The position numbers and the translations under genes were made by a program. From the NCBI RefSeq assembly GCF_963678635.1, contig NC_087062.1, positions 36,112,052 to 36,176,051 of the forward strand: DNA of 64,000 nt, written 5' to 3'. The stretch comes from Symsagittifera roscoffensis (lineage: Eukaryota > Xenacoelomorpha > Acoela > Convolutidae). The notes below the pieces were generated by a model, which worked only from the letters and a program-made list of their open reading frames with translations, was not told the origin of the DNA and did not search any database. How positions within the stretch are numbered: the first letter of the stretch is position 1; the number at the start of each line of letters is the position of its first letter. Shown here piece by piece: positions 11,840 through 23,700 of this stretch.

Positions 11840-12522
11840 TCATATACTGCCCAGAAAAGATCTCAATCGTTTTAACGAGTTCGGTGGGTTAAAGTTTAGT
11901 ATCGCTTCTGTTTTTGCAAATTTTGGTCTAACCCCCGACTCTGAGAGATGGTGTTCTAACCAGTCAACCTGGTTTTTGAAAACTTCGCGTTTCGAGATTT
12001 TCAATGCTAGATTTTTGTCATCTAAATTATTTAGTACTGTTTTCCACAACTAACTTTCCTTGTTCTGTTTCATTGCCTTTTGATACAATGAGAATATCGT
12101 CCAGGAAACAAAACGTGTTCTTCGCGTGGTAAACTGTTCTGCCTATGGATTTTTGAAATTCGGCTGGCATATCTGCCAAACCATAAAATTCTGTGAGGAA
12201 CCTATATGTCCCGGTAGCCTTTCCTGCCACAATATTGAAATTACATTGTTTCGCTGTCTGCAGCCAACTTTAACTGACTATACGCATATTTCAGATTCAA
12301 CACTGTGAAGTAGAGTCTGCCCTCTTTGTTTTCTGTAGTTATTTGGCTTACCCCATCAATGAGTTTGTCTACGTTGGGCCTTTGATACATATTTTTGAAC
12401 AATTGTCTGTTTATTGGCTTTGCATTGAGCGCCAATTTTATCGAATAAATTTTTATTACTGTTATCATAATTGGAGCTATGAAACACTTGTCCAACTTTG
12501 TATTATGACCCTCTGTCAGCAC
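11840..12522 (-). pseudogene. Retrotransposon reverse transcriptase, inactive
   Basis: Three overlapping frames give RT motifs in order. A palm entry (YQRPNVDKLIDGVSQ) comes first, then motif A (YFTVLNLKYAYSQLKL), motif B (FYGLADMPAEFQ) and motif C (FCFLDDILIVSKG). Motif A should read L-D-L; here the metal-binding Asp is Asn. The motif C Asp pair is intact. Frames change near 12230-12241 and near 12040. It cannot act as a polymerase as it stands. Confidence 0.88.
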
Positions 12523-12683
12523 TTTTTCAAATTTTTTTCCACCTTATCTTGTATATGGATTGTGATTCTTCTCCTTTTTTCTTTTATCGAGCTCAAAGGG
12601 TACTTAAATTGTGAGCTTACAATGTGATTTTTTGAAATTCCCTGTCTGACAATCCAATCACTGAATTTGTTGAAGTTTTTTTT

Positions 12684-13050
12684 CTAACCTTCCGACTGCT
12701 CACACATGAGCACATCAAATCTTGACAGTTCTTTTGGAGCTGGTTTCTGTGTGGATGCGATCCCCACTTGTCCTTGTAGATCTAACCCCATTATGCATCT
12801 GGTTTTCCGTTCCGTCACCAGAAACGTGGCTCCTTTTACTTCCCATCCTGCCGAACGTAGATTTGTCTTCAACGCCCCCAACACGCAAATCGGTTTTTAT
12901 TATAGTCTACGAATTGAGTAATCAAGTTTAGATTATCGGACGGAGTGAATCTTGCTTTGTTCGATTAATCGTCTATCTCTTTTGTCGTCGCCCAATTCAG
13001 AATAGATACTGGTTTTCCAGTATCTTCGGTCAATTGAATGATTTGATTAT
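12684..13050 (-). pseudogene. Retrotransposon aspartic protease
   Basis: The active-site triplet Asp-Thr-Gly is read at 13016-13024 in the context LTEDTGKPVSILNW. A stop follows a few codons later. The C-terminal half is the frame 12684-12884 with CIMGLDLQGQVG, matching the I-x-G-x-D/N-x-L helix of retropepsins. It normally cleaves Gag and Pol. Confidence 0.75.
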
Positions 13051-13056
13051 CTATTC

Positions 13057-14286
13057 TCACCATGGCCTTTGTGATTTTACTTTGTTTGATGTTGGGTCTC
13101 TAAGGAGGTCAATTTTTTGAAATCGCACTTTTTTACCAATGATTTGTCTGTTGTTTTTGTTGATTCTATCCACTACATATTTTGAGATTCTTTCGGCTTC
13201 CGGCTGGTGTGGTTGTATGGACTTTTTCTTATCGAAATCGTTACATGAACCGAAGCTTTCTCTTATAAGATCGCATTCCTCCTCCGATCTTCCCGAATCT
13301 TCCGCGACTTCGCTCACTTGCTGAAACCTGCACAACTTTGCGAAATGATTCGGTTTTCCGCAATTTTTACATATTTCACCCAATGCCGTGCAATTCTTCA
13401 AATGCCCCTGATTAAATGATTTTACTCTTCCACTGGAGTTGTTTGGTCTGTTATTTTTTGGTCTTTTCTTACTTTCTCTCTTATATAGTTGATTTTTTGT
13501 ACTTCCCGTCGAATTCCTGACAGCCATCACTGGTTCTTGTTTTATCTTCACCTCTGAGTTTTAGCTAAAGCTCGCTCCTACATTTGCTGCTGCATTTGTC
13601 TTCCGAAATGCAAATTGTAGTGAAAATACTATGTTCGAATTTTATGGCTCTCTTTAGTAGCTCCTCTGGTTCTAACGTTTCGAATGAGTGTGTATTTTGC
13701 AGCGTCATGTTTTTCAGTTTTGATATGAATAAATCTCGAACGATACCACTTTCAAGTGCCTCTAATTCTGACCTGGTTGCTTGCGCAGTTAGCGTCGCGT
13801 GAAATGCCTCCAACGTTTTTTCTGGCTCTTGCATTCTTGTGAACAACTTGTATCTTTCGTATGTTACGCAATTAATTTTTTGGAATGAGACCGATGCTAA
13901 TTCTGTGATTTCCTTGAACGACATTTTAGAAATTTCAGCATGCGGGTTTTTCTGCAAGAATCTTTTCTTACCTTCTGTTAACAGAGAGAAATATTTTTGA
14001 TACTCTTTTCTTCTGTAGGGCTACGTATTCTTCTCTCCTCCTTCTCTAGCATAACGCGATCTCTTGCTAATTTATCTGTGAGGTTCATTCACAGTTTCAA
14101 TTTCTCCCTCTCGTGGCGTCTCTTGTCGCTGTGGTGGTTCTTCTAAAATAGCTTTGGATCCTCCAGCATAACTTCTGGCTTTACAGTTTCTTTTACTGTC
14201 ACTGCCATTAGAAATTGTTCGAACCAGATTTTGAATTGCCACGGTGGGTCTAAATTTTTTGTCGCCCAAAATACTGGTATTCCCAT
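13057..14286 (-). pseudogene. Retrotransposon Gag, frameshifted
   Basis: The start is the ATG at 14286, 45 bases inside the LTR: MGIPVFWATKNLDPPWQFKI, continuing with WFEQFLMAV, a common Gag N-terminus. The capsid-like helices are in 13565-13957 (VTYERYKLFTRMQEPEKTLE). The nucleocapsid zinc knuckle CKNCGKPNHFAKLC (C-x2-C-x4-H-x4-C) is in 13057-13551. There are at least two frame changes between these parts. Confidence 0.85.
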
Positions 14287-14310
14287 ATCAGTACGATTTT
14301 CCTAAGCTGA

Positions 14311-14330
14311 GAATCCTGCTGGCTGCACCA
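14311..14330 (-). promoter_or_regulatory. Primer-binding site (tRNA primer)
   Basis: Directly inside the LTR the minus strand reads TGGTGCAGCCAGCAGGATTC, the complement of a tRNA 3' end finishing in CCA. It resembles the 3' end of serine tRNAs most, but the tRNA identity is tentative. Confidence 0.7.
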
Positions 14331-14586
14331 TGTGATATCCTATGAGGTATCGCGATGGAAAACTAATTTGTATTTCAAAAATGTATTAAATTTGGATTGA
14401 ATAAATGGTTTTCTCTTTTGCTTTTATAGCTACTGAGAGTAGTCCAGCAGTTGTTACTCTGAGCTCTCAGCTGTGTGCCAATGTCTCTGATCTAATGACC
14501 TTGGACACATCTAATAATAATAATTAATAGCACTGAAGTTTATAGTTACATCATCCAATTACTGATACTGCAGTGGCAGTATGACA
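14331..14586 (-). repeat. 5' LTR of the retrotransposon (right in window)
   Basis: 256 bp, partner of 7727-7978. On the minus strand this is the LTR expected to hold the promoter. Confidence 0.93.
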
Positions 14587-15040
14587 CTCACAATTGGGAA
14601 AGTCAAATATTATCGGTTGAAAAATAACGTCAAATTTACTTGCGCTCAATATGAACTTCTGATTATGTGAAAGGTCCATTTTTGTTACAAGTTTCCTGGT
14701 AATGATCAGTTTAAAAGCAATTATGGTGATCGATTAATTAAATTTAAAAAATGGTCAATTAAAGCATGTGTGATTAAGAAATTTAGTAACAAAAATCAGC
14801 TTTAGTTTAAAACACGTTTTCTATGTCTGCAAAAACAATCTGTGCAAAAACTTTATCATCATAACTTGGTCTTCTTAGAATGTTATCAACATAACAAAAG
14901 TGAACGAATGCTAGAAAAAAATTAGTTGATAATCATCTGACAACCTTTCAACTTTCAAATATAGACTTTTTTGAAGACATTTTTTGATTATTATCACATT
15001 GAAAGCAATATTAGGCTGTCAAGTGAGGGGTATTAATTTT
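14587..15040. repeat. Third copy of the 3036/3973 repeat, right part
   Basis: Resumes with the duplicated CTCAC and AATTGGGAAAGTCAA, and continues collinear with 3517-3770 and 4453-4720. It also shows the empty hAT target near 14,996-15,008. Confidence 0.8.
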
Positions 15041-15219
15041 TTCTTTAAATTATTCGAACTATTCTTTTAAAATATATATGAGTCTAAGCAACTAGTTAAG
15101 AATCATCAGTTTTTGGTCTCAAAATTGCTATCTACAAAATAAAATGTAATAACCTTTTGTAATCTATAAAACATCCACAAAAACTTGTTTGCAAGTGATT
15201 AGTTTTGTTTGCAAGTGAT

Positions 15220-15600
15220 CAGGCGCGGATCTAGGAATTTCTCGAGTGGGGAGGGGCGCCCATTTTCGAAAAAAAAATTGAAAGTTTGGTCGATCTTTTT
15301 TTTAGGTCGACCAAATTGATTTTCTGAGCTCTCTAAACCACTATAAAGCCCTAATTTGACCAAAATTTCTGCGCCGCCAAAAATGGCCAAAAAAGCCGTT
15401 TTTAGGCCCTTTTTGGAAAATTTCGACCAAAAAATCTTGTTTTTTTGGCGCGCGCTCCCCAATCAAAATTAGTATAGTTGGCGCCAAAGGCGCCTTTAGA
15501 AAAATTTTAATGTCAGTCAGCCAAAAATTGCTATCTCAAAATAGTACAAAGGGGAACCCTTTGGGTCGGCAGGGGGTCGAATCCCTGAAAAAAAAACGTA
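15220..15600. mobile_element. hAT-type MITE, right end lost
   Basis: Begins CAGGCGCGGATCTAGG, the same terminus as the intact element at 53371, and keeps the GTCGACC, GGCGCC and GGGTCGGCAGG boxes. After ATCCCTGAAAA it breaks off without a terminal repeat. The word GCAAGTGAT occurs twice just upstream. Confidence 0.6.
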
Positions 15601-15699
15601 CAAGATGACTGATCTGATATTCTCAATTCGGTTGCGGCCCCTAAAAAGCTAAACTGAGCTGAGTTAACGACGATGCAAGGCGAGCTGGTTTTTTTTAAT

Positions 15700-15945
15700 T
15701 TAATCAATTTTCGACTTTTTAACAAATCGTTTTTGACCCAAATTTTTATACCATCTGAAGATATTTCTGACTCGAGCTCAAATTAAAAACAGTTTTTCAC
15801 CTGTGATAATTTTTCCGAAAGTTATGGGGGTTCAAAAGATGATAAGTTATTTATTTTTGGGCAACTAATGAGCAATATATTGCGTTGTTATGGCACGGGT
15901 AAGCGGCGGATCAAATCAATTCAAACTGAATTGAGGCAGGCAAGT
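15700..15945 (+). repeat. Divergent HINE-like fragment
   Basis: Shares CAATTTTCGACTTTTTAAC, ACCATCTGAAGATAT and CACCTGTGATAATTTTTCC with the family at 28327-33868 and with the diverged copy at 32626-32960. Both ends are unclear. Confidence 0.45.
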
Positions 15946-16139
15946 CATTTGATCTGAATATTTGAACACGAGAAATTGAATACATCCCTATGTACTTTAC
16001 ATAGTATGTGGAGGGATAAAACGATAAACAATTGAAGAAAAAAATTTGGGTCACAAACATAACTATTGGCTTTAGAGTGAAATCGGAAGACTCAGAACTT
16101 TGCCCTGATATATGAGCAGTCCCCTTGAAAATTAAATTA

Positions 16140-16289
16140 CAAAGTTCAAAAACTGTAAGGTTGGTCGACCGAAAATTAATTTTGTTGAATAATATCAAAT
16201 CAAAGGGGGGACTTGGCGAGGGGTCGAAACCACTGAGGGGGAGGTAGAGGTGTTCACTCTTCTGCCCCATCTCCTAAAATCGCCCCCTG
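16140..16289. mobile_element. hAT-type MITE remnant, right end
   Basis: Ends CTAAAATCGCCCCCTG, the inverse of the family terminus, preceded by a GGTCGACC box and a GGGTCGAAACC segment. The left end is gone. Confidence 0.45.
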
Positions 16290-19024
16290 CCCTTGATACA
16301 ATTAAGGCTTAGTTGACCAGTTTTGGGTGATGTGATAAATACAATTAATTGACACACACGAACTAATTGACAGTTCCCGCTAACTTCTAACAACCCCGCT
16401 GCATCCATCTGACAATCTGCCGCCGACTTAAAGGATAACCTTTCCCTCCCAGAGAACAATAGATGCTTCATAATTTTGTACCCTTGAAGCAGTTTTCAGC
16501 CTTCACATTTGAATTACCTGCTCGGTTAAAAAGGTAGGTTGGTAATGAGTTTTGGAAGGGGTTTGATGAACGAGGCTTAATTCTTAGATTTATGGGCGGA
16601 TTTTGGCCCGAGGTTGGCATGGCGATACAATAAGCTTCAACTCATCCTACGCTAAATTTGCTGCGGAGTAGCTTTTTATTGCCTTAAGTTGATCTTTAAG
16701 GTTAGCTGCACATTTCGACTATATCAAATTGTCCAAGGGAAAGAAAGCATCGTTCAAATCGATCGATATTCACATAGCGCCGAAAATTATTCAAAAAAAC
16801 CAAAGCTATCGACAAAAAAACTTGAGTGCCTGCTCAAAAAAAAATTAATTAACTTTTAGACTTCTTGACATTATGGCGAATTAAAATTTAAATCTTTGCT
16901 GTTCTTTTAGCAGCCTCATTGGTTCTTGTTAATATCAAGACTACAAATTGATTTCCGAATTTCACGAGCCAAAAATTCATTGAAAAAATTTCAAGTGACT
17001 GTTTACGTTGGCATTTTAGAAACCTGCACATTTCTACTCGTTGGTAAGTAGACAGTAGAAAGTAGTTATTTCAACTAATCTTCTGCTTTAAATTTAGTAG
17101 TGTTCTATGTCTGCGACTGAGGGTGCTCTACTATCTCTATTCGCTGCCTCTTTTTAAAGATTCCTTAAAAAAATAAGTAATGTGTCAATCGGCCGAAATT
17201 ATCCGACGCAGATTTGCGATAGATTACGGTAATCGTTGCACAATGACTTTCAAGGAAAATATTTGACGGCGTTTTTTAGTTTCAATTTCTGCTGTCAGTC
17301 ACAGTTTCCTCGATCGGGCGACTTTAGATGCAGTATAAGAACGATTACCAGATGCTGAAATCAGAAGGCAATTCTTTGAATGAAATGCGCTTGTCGGCAA
17401 AACGGAGTACGTATTAAGCAATCAAAGAAAACAACTAGAACGTGGCCTTTATTGAGGCGGTGTTCGGAAATCTCAGCAATTCCAAACTTTCGAACTTTTG
17501 GCATAAGGTATTTGTTTTAAATTTTTTCTTTAAATGGTTGAAAAATATTGATAATATTGCATATTCGGATTTCAAGGACCACTGAGCTATGAATAATTTG
17601 ACTTTAATAAAAAAAATATGATAGTTGGCCAGTTTTTATTCCTAATGAAAATGGTTTTCACTACAGATGCCTGCTATTCTGCTTTCAATGAATGTCGGCT
17701 TACTTGAGTGTCTGCTTTTTATCTATACGTTTTTGATATTTTATAGGGTACATTTATTAGCTTGTCAATTTTTACTGAGGTATACTTCAAAAATCGCAAG
17801 CTTCTCTTAATAAAAAAACTTGCCAAAGGCTGAAAAAACACTCGGGATCAGCGAAGCGGGACGATTTGGGAAAACAGCGATTTTTCAAGCTGTTTTTCAC
17901 ATATTTCATGCGCTTGATTTATCTTCTTTCGCTCCATTTTTCTGATTTCCCTGTCCGATTAATAATGCATCCAATTCTTCTTTTCATTCAGTCACTTATT
18001 CTCGTGTACTATCCTTGATGGATTTTTATATAAGTTCATTGAATGAAAAAAAACGTGTTATTTGTTTAGCAGGATTCTGGTGTTTATTTCTAAACATTTT
18101 CTACCTTTTTGCGCATGCAACTAGATACTGCATTTAAGCCAAATGGTTGCCGCAAATACGGGACCGACGTGGATTGTAACTAAAAAGTAAATATTCGGCC
18201 CAAATTATTTGATACTGAGCTGACCGGTGTTATTTAAACTAATCATCCCTTCTGCCATGATTTTACCCTGACAGGGTTTTCTTCCCAAGTCGCAGTCTTG
18301 TGTTCTAACCTCCATTTCTGTTCGCTCCTCCCTTGGCTGATCAGAGACCACATGATGCTACGTGAAAAGTGATTAACTGCTGTTTAAATTGATATAAATG
18401 CAACTTTACACCTGGTAGAACGACTGCCTGACTTTTTGGCTGCAAGAACAAGGCAATCTCCCGTTTTAATCAGATATACATTTACCCATGCCCCCAATTT
18501 CATTTCTTTTCTACTTTTAACAGTGCATTTTATTTTGTTAACCCCCAAGCGATACTTTGGTGAATAGCTGAGTTTTAATTTGTTTATCCAATTTCGCCCA
18601 GCCTTGGGCTTAGAGGTGATTAGAAAAGAAAAACTTGCAGTGAAGTTACGCAACCAAGACTCGCGCCAATATGGCTACCGGTAATTTTTATTCAAACATT
18701 TTCATTCAAAGCCAATTAATTTTCTAATTTCGCAAAAAAAAATAAGTCCGGGTTTACTAAACAAATTTTTATATATAAATTTTTTTCATGAATCCTTATT
18801 TGAATTCGTGAATTGAAGACCAAAGTCGTTGTATCGAATATTTATTTTGTGCATATTGTAGAAAAAATTTGGTTCTGCAATAAATAAAACTAATCGCCGG
18901 GCGATACGCTGTTAATTCTGACTACCATCGTTTTTTTGTCATTTTTGTTAATTTTTTTTTCGATTGGGCGACAATGTGTAGCGAAGATTTGTAACGGGCA
19001 AAAATTGAGCTGAAAAATAGTTAG
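16290..19024. other. No gene seen
   Basis: AT-rich sequence with only short random frames. It may hold upstream exons or the promoter of the gene that follows, but I cannot support any. Confidence 0.4.
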
Positions 19025-19084
19025 CTTCTAACGCAGCCTTGGCTGGTAGCGAAAGCTTGCCCAGATGCGCTTCATTCAGAGGGA

Positions 19085-20767
19085 GTGTGCATAAAAAGAT
19101 CTTTTTGTTGCTTCAAAAAATCACGAAAACCGTCCTTCAAACCAAATACACCAGCCTCAGCTCGTAGAACTATTTTAAAAAGCATTTTGATTTTTAGGGT
19201 GCTATTTATCAAATTAATCAACCTGAGTGTTCTAGGAGTGTTTAAATTAATCAACGAAGGCAAAAAAATTGCCAACGACTCTGCGGCCACTGTAAAACGG
19301 AGGCTCAGTAATTCATCCCAGCAACTTGAACAGAGTCTAAGCGACTGGACCAAGAATAGCAGCAGCAGTGCCTCTATTAACAACAACATCACTAGTAATA
19401 TCATCAACAGCAATTACGACAATTACGATAGCAACACGAACAGCATCAATGATAAGAACAACAGTGTCAACGAACTTGATTACGCCAACATCAGCATAAG
19501 TAGGAGCGACATTGCTCGGGATCGAAACGGCAGACGTCCTAGTTTAGTAATGGCCGGAATCGAAGATTTAACGGAAACCATAAACAGAACAGCTGAAGAC
19601 CTTTTCAAGTCAATACAAACCCTGAATGCATCAAATAAAAATGATTCAAGTGAGATGATACACGAACGGTCGCCGTCTGTTGTATCCACAATAGAAAACG
19701 AGTTTGTCCCCAATGGGATATCGGCTAGAAGATACGATGACACATTAAACCGGGAGTCATCATTAAAAGGAAGTGCAAGAAAAGAAAAATACAAGTCATC
19801 TAAAATTATGAGTATTTTATCCGATGACTCCCCGTACTGTTCGATTGTCCTTTCGCCACCCGAAGACGCCGAAGAACAGGCGGGTGTGATCGTCGTCGAT
19901 GAAAACAACGAAAATACGGATATCCAGTCAAATCGCTTATCGGCAGAGTCGAAACAAACACCAAGACGTGAACTAACTTCATCGGCTATAAAACGACACC
20001 AATTTTCAAGGTCAGCTGCTTCATTAGAGGTCCCGACTGTCAGTTTTTCTTCGAAAACAAATGGAACCAAAAAAGTCAGAGGGGAACTTAAGCAATCGGT
20101 TTCAGAAGATAGCGCCGTCAGAAAAATAAACCCACGCCAATTAAGTTTCAGTGATAACCAAAGTTGGGATTCGAAAAATAGTATTCCAACCAGTGAACAA
20201 AATAGCACTTTAGTTCAAAAGACGATGTCGCAAAAGGGATCAGTTTCAAAAAAAGCATGTTTTTCTACCAGTTCGCGCGCTAACTCCGGAAGCAGTAGTT
20301 TGAGCAGCGCCTGTGAAGAAGTGAAGCAAATTATGTCAAACTCTGGCCGTTATAAAACCTCACCGTCTAAAACTCCAAAACTAAATGGAAATTCACGAGA
20401 AACCCAAGGTGCAAAATCTGCCGACCAAATTGATTTTGACCTTTTTCCTCGTCAGCTCAGAAGCTCGGAAAGTTTGGGGTCAAGAGACAAACTTCGTCGG
20501 CAACAAAATTTAAGCCAATCGTTTGACGGCATGTCGCCATCTCCGCCGCCTCGGGTTTTATCCGAATGCTCGACACCCGAGACTTCGCTACTCGACTGCA
20601 GTCCCGGAATAAATCCAGCTGACAATTCGTGCCACTCGCATTGCATAGTTGGTTTTGCAAACCGATTAGCGGGACAGCACGACAACTTGCAACACAGAGT
20701 CCGAACAATCAAAGAGCAGACGTCTTTTTATGTGTGCAACCCACGATTTTCGCCTAACACTTTTTGG
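19085..20767 (+). CDS. First visible coding exon, Ser/Asn-rich disordered region
   Basis: The longest open frame of the window (open from 19025, no in-frame ATG upstream, first internal Met near residue 154). The true start must be spliced in, or the exon begins at an internal acceptor such as the TTTTTAG ending at 19197. Residues about 95-140 are Asn/Ser/Asp-rich (NNNITSNIINSNYDNYD). Later parts are rich in Ser, Lys and Arg with many SP and RxxS sites (for example RSPSVVS and SPSPPPRVLSE), typical of phosphorylated disordered scaffolds. Near the end QHRVRTIKEQ may start a coiled coil. A donor TGG|GTGAAT at 20767 leaves phase 0. Composition is more coding-like (AAC, TCG and GAC codons) than the flanks. 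Confidence 0.75.
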
Positions 20768-23700
20768 GTGAATTACAATTTTTTTTCATTTTACTACTTT
20801 TTGATAAAAATTGTGATTAGAATTAAGCTGAAAAGTATTTTTTTTTAAATTGTTAATTGATTTTACAAAAATGTTTCAGAGCGAAGACGAACAGCTCAGA
20901 AGAATACGAAGGAAGGTGCTGCGTCTTGAAAACAGTCTAGCATATTTCAGCATAGGTAAAGAACACGCCGCCACCTGCAAGCAGCACTCAGCCGATCAAA
21001 CGTTAGCACGTTTTTTATGACAATTATCTCAGATAATCAAAGCAATCAATGAAATATTTTACAGTCTCAAGCTCCCGTAACATCATCAAAACTGTACTTT
21101 TTGGCAGTACTCAATTTTTTAATGGGTTTTTTATCAATTTTCCCTTGATCTATTTTGGTACACTTTTTTTGCTCTTTCATCGCCCTTTGTTCTCTCAATT
21201 TTGGTCGACCATGTTTGAAGTTGCTCTTAAGGCGCTTTTGGCACCACTAAACTAATTATGAGGGCAGCAAAAAATGTTAATTTTCCAAAAGAGACCCAAA
21301 GTGGCTCTTTTGGTCGGCTCCAACAAAATCAAAAAGGTCCTCCCTCAAGAAAATCTTAAATCCAACCCTCCCTGATGTAAAAACTATTTCAGCCACACTT
21401 TTTAATCCGCTTCTTTTTATTTTCTTGATGCTTTCCAACTCCCATATTAAGTATAATTTCTAATCGTGGATGAAATGATTGAGTTTTCAGGAAACTGTCA
21501 AGCAAAGTGTCTAAATTGAGAGACAGAACAGAGGCTCTAAAAAGAGAGGTCGAGACGGAACTGAGACGTCACCAGGGTCTGTTCTCCTCCGCAACTGGCG
21601 AGACATCCGCTGGCCCAACTCCGATCGATATTACCATGGAAAACTGGAATGGACGGAGCGATCATCACTATCATCAATATCATCAGGCTTCAAATAAATA
21701 TAGACTGGCAACGTCTGCGGTAGGCAAATAATTAATCGTGAAAACAGGGCACCAAACGGACATAAATAAGGTCAAAGCAAGATCATTGATTACAGTTGCT
21801 TCTGCATGATAGCTTTGCAAACACCTATTTGCTATTGATGCCTCCTGTTTGATTTAAGTTTTAGCTACCGCCAATTTTTGTATAAAATAAAACTCAAACC
21901 ATATTTAGATATGGCTATAATGATAATATTTTCAAAACTCTCTTCAATCACTTTACAGAAAATACTTCGCCAAAAATTTCAGCGCCGCAGAAAAAATTTT
22001 CATTATAAAAAATGGACCTAACAATGAATTGAACGGTTTCCATTTTTTCAGCTCGTATCAAGTTCACACCGTACAGTTGCACTCCCTACTTTTTGTTAAC
22101 TTAACAACTTAAAGTCATTATAATTTTTTTCTATTTTTAAACACCATTTCAATCCAAAACGAAAAAAAAAAAATATATATATATATATATTTATATATAT
22201 TTTTTTTTTTCGTTTTGGATTGAAATGGTGTTTAAAAATAGAAAAAAAATATAATAATTTCAAAAAAAATATATATTAATTTCAAAGGTGACGTCGGTGA
22301 TCATTAAAAAAAAACTAGAACATTTTAGGCATTAACTGCAAGACAAATGCGCGACCCTAAATCAGCGTAAGTTTTGAACAAAAGTCACCTTGCCAATATT
22401 TCGGGTTGTTTAGATGATGCAAACCAAAAACAAGCAACTTCAAAGACTATTCAGTTAACTAGCGGTTTTTTCAACCTAAAAACGGCGTGGTAAACTTCCA
22501 GACACTCTGCGCCGATACAAAATATGAAAATTTATACAGTGACAAAAAGCTAAAAATCAATCGATTTTAGAATCATGTTAGCCTTTAAACCTATAATCCG
22601 ATAACTTTCCTTGGATTTTTTGAATTCAGTTGTTGTCACAAAAACGCAACACTGAAAGAGTTTGCCAGCACTTAGTCCCATCTACAATCCCAATATAAGG
22701 GCGGTTGTACTACACTTGGACTGCTTTTTGTAAGAGTTTGGGTTTTGATTTTGAATGCTTTACGGGAGTTTGCAATAAAAAGTGCTGATATAGGTTTAAG
22801 TAGGGTTCAAATTTGATTTTTTTTTTTAAATTATACACTATGAAGGATTCAAGCAACATTATTTCTTGATAATGTTTCAGGCGACTGATTTTCTCACAGC
22901 AATTATATGTTTATGCTCTTCACGCGTTTTTATCAAGTTGTTAGTTTCTGAAATGGCAGATAGTTGACACGCAATTTTTTGGTACGTCGAGCAGATCCAG
23001 TTTCCGGCAAGTTATTTTGCTTGAAATAAATTTATGATCCCACTCTGTAAGAGTTGGTTAGTTCTTAGATCAAACTGTGCGTTCGAACAAAGAGCCAATT
23101 AAAATATAATTGTGTTGTTTGCATTTGTTTTTGACTCGAAAACATTATGAAAAGGTTGTCAGAAAATAAACTTTGTCGGATATGTTACGTTAAATTGCTA
23201 TGATTTAGCACAGGTAGGTTTTTTTAGTAACCACATTGGTTTAGTTAGGCAATAATTGAAAATCATTTACGAGTTTTTCCATAAGTGGCTTTAGTGTTTC
23301 AGACAGTTTCATTTTCGCGTGTGTAAATGAAACAAAATACGTTATTGAATGTGGTGCATGCGTTAATTGCTAAATTAACTTTGATGTTAGGTCTTTAAAT
23401 TTGAGTTCAAATAAGGACTCGATACCAATCAAACTCTGGTGTTGAGGTTTAAAAATATTCTAGGAATAAATTTTTAGTGAAATATCTAAAATAGTGAAAT
23501 GTCTAGTTGTTTTGATGTACGGAGATAAATTGGATGGCATAAATTTTAAGACAGTGAATCGTTTTAACTGCAGATGCAACCCGGTGATTCAATATAAAGG
23601 TATCATTGGCTGATGCATTTGAAAATAAAATGAATTTCCAAACGAGGCCTTTTTTTTAAGTCGACGCTTCATTCGCAACAATTGCCGTAAACCCTAGCAA

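Larger units (their letters stand above)
7727..14586 (-). mobile_element. Ty3/gypsy-class LTR retrotransposon, complete but inactive
   Basis: A 6.86-kb insertion in minus orientation. It is bounded by two LTRs of 252 and 256 bp beginning TGTGATATCC and ending TATGACA, and by a 5-bp target duplication. Inside, in minus-strand order: primer-binding site, Gag with a CCHC knuckle, aspartic protease, reverse transcriptase, RNase H, then integrase. RT before integrase is the Ty3/gypsy order. The coding region is broken into many frames with stops and shifts. The LTRs differ at only a small number of sites, so the insertion is fairly recent although the coding part already looks decayed; the source copy may have been defective and mobilised in trans. 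Confidence 0.93.

Noticed and set aside
13005-13024. Small perfect hairpin GATACTGG-TTTT-CCAGTATC
   Set aside because: It overlaps the protease active-site codons of the retrotransposon; a single short hairpin is likely coincidental.
15911-16270. 119-codon minus-strand frame
   Set aside because: It crosses a hAT MITE remnant and adjacent AT-rich DNA with no domain or splice support.
19480-20208. 242-codon minus-strand frame
   Set aside because: It is the antisense shadow of the long Ser/Asn-rich exon; it lacks motifs, while the plus strand has in-phase partner exons.
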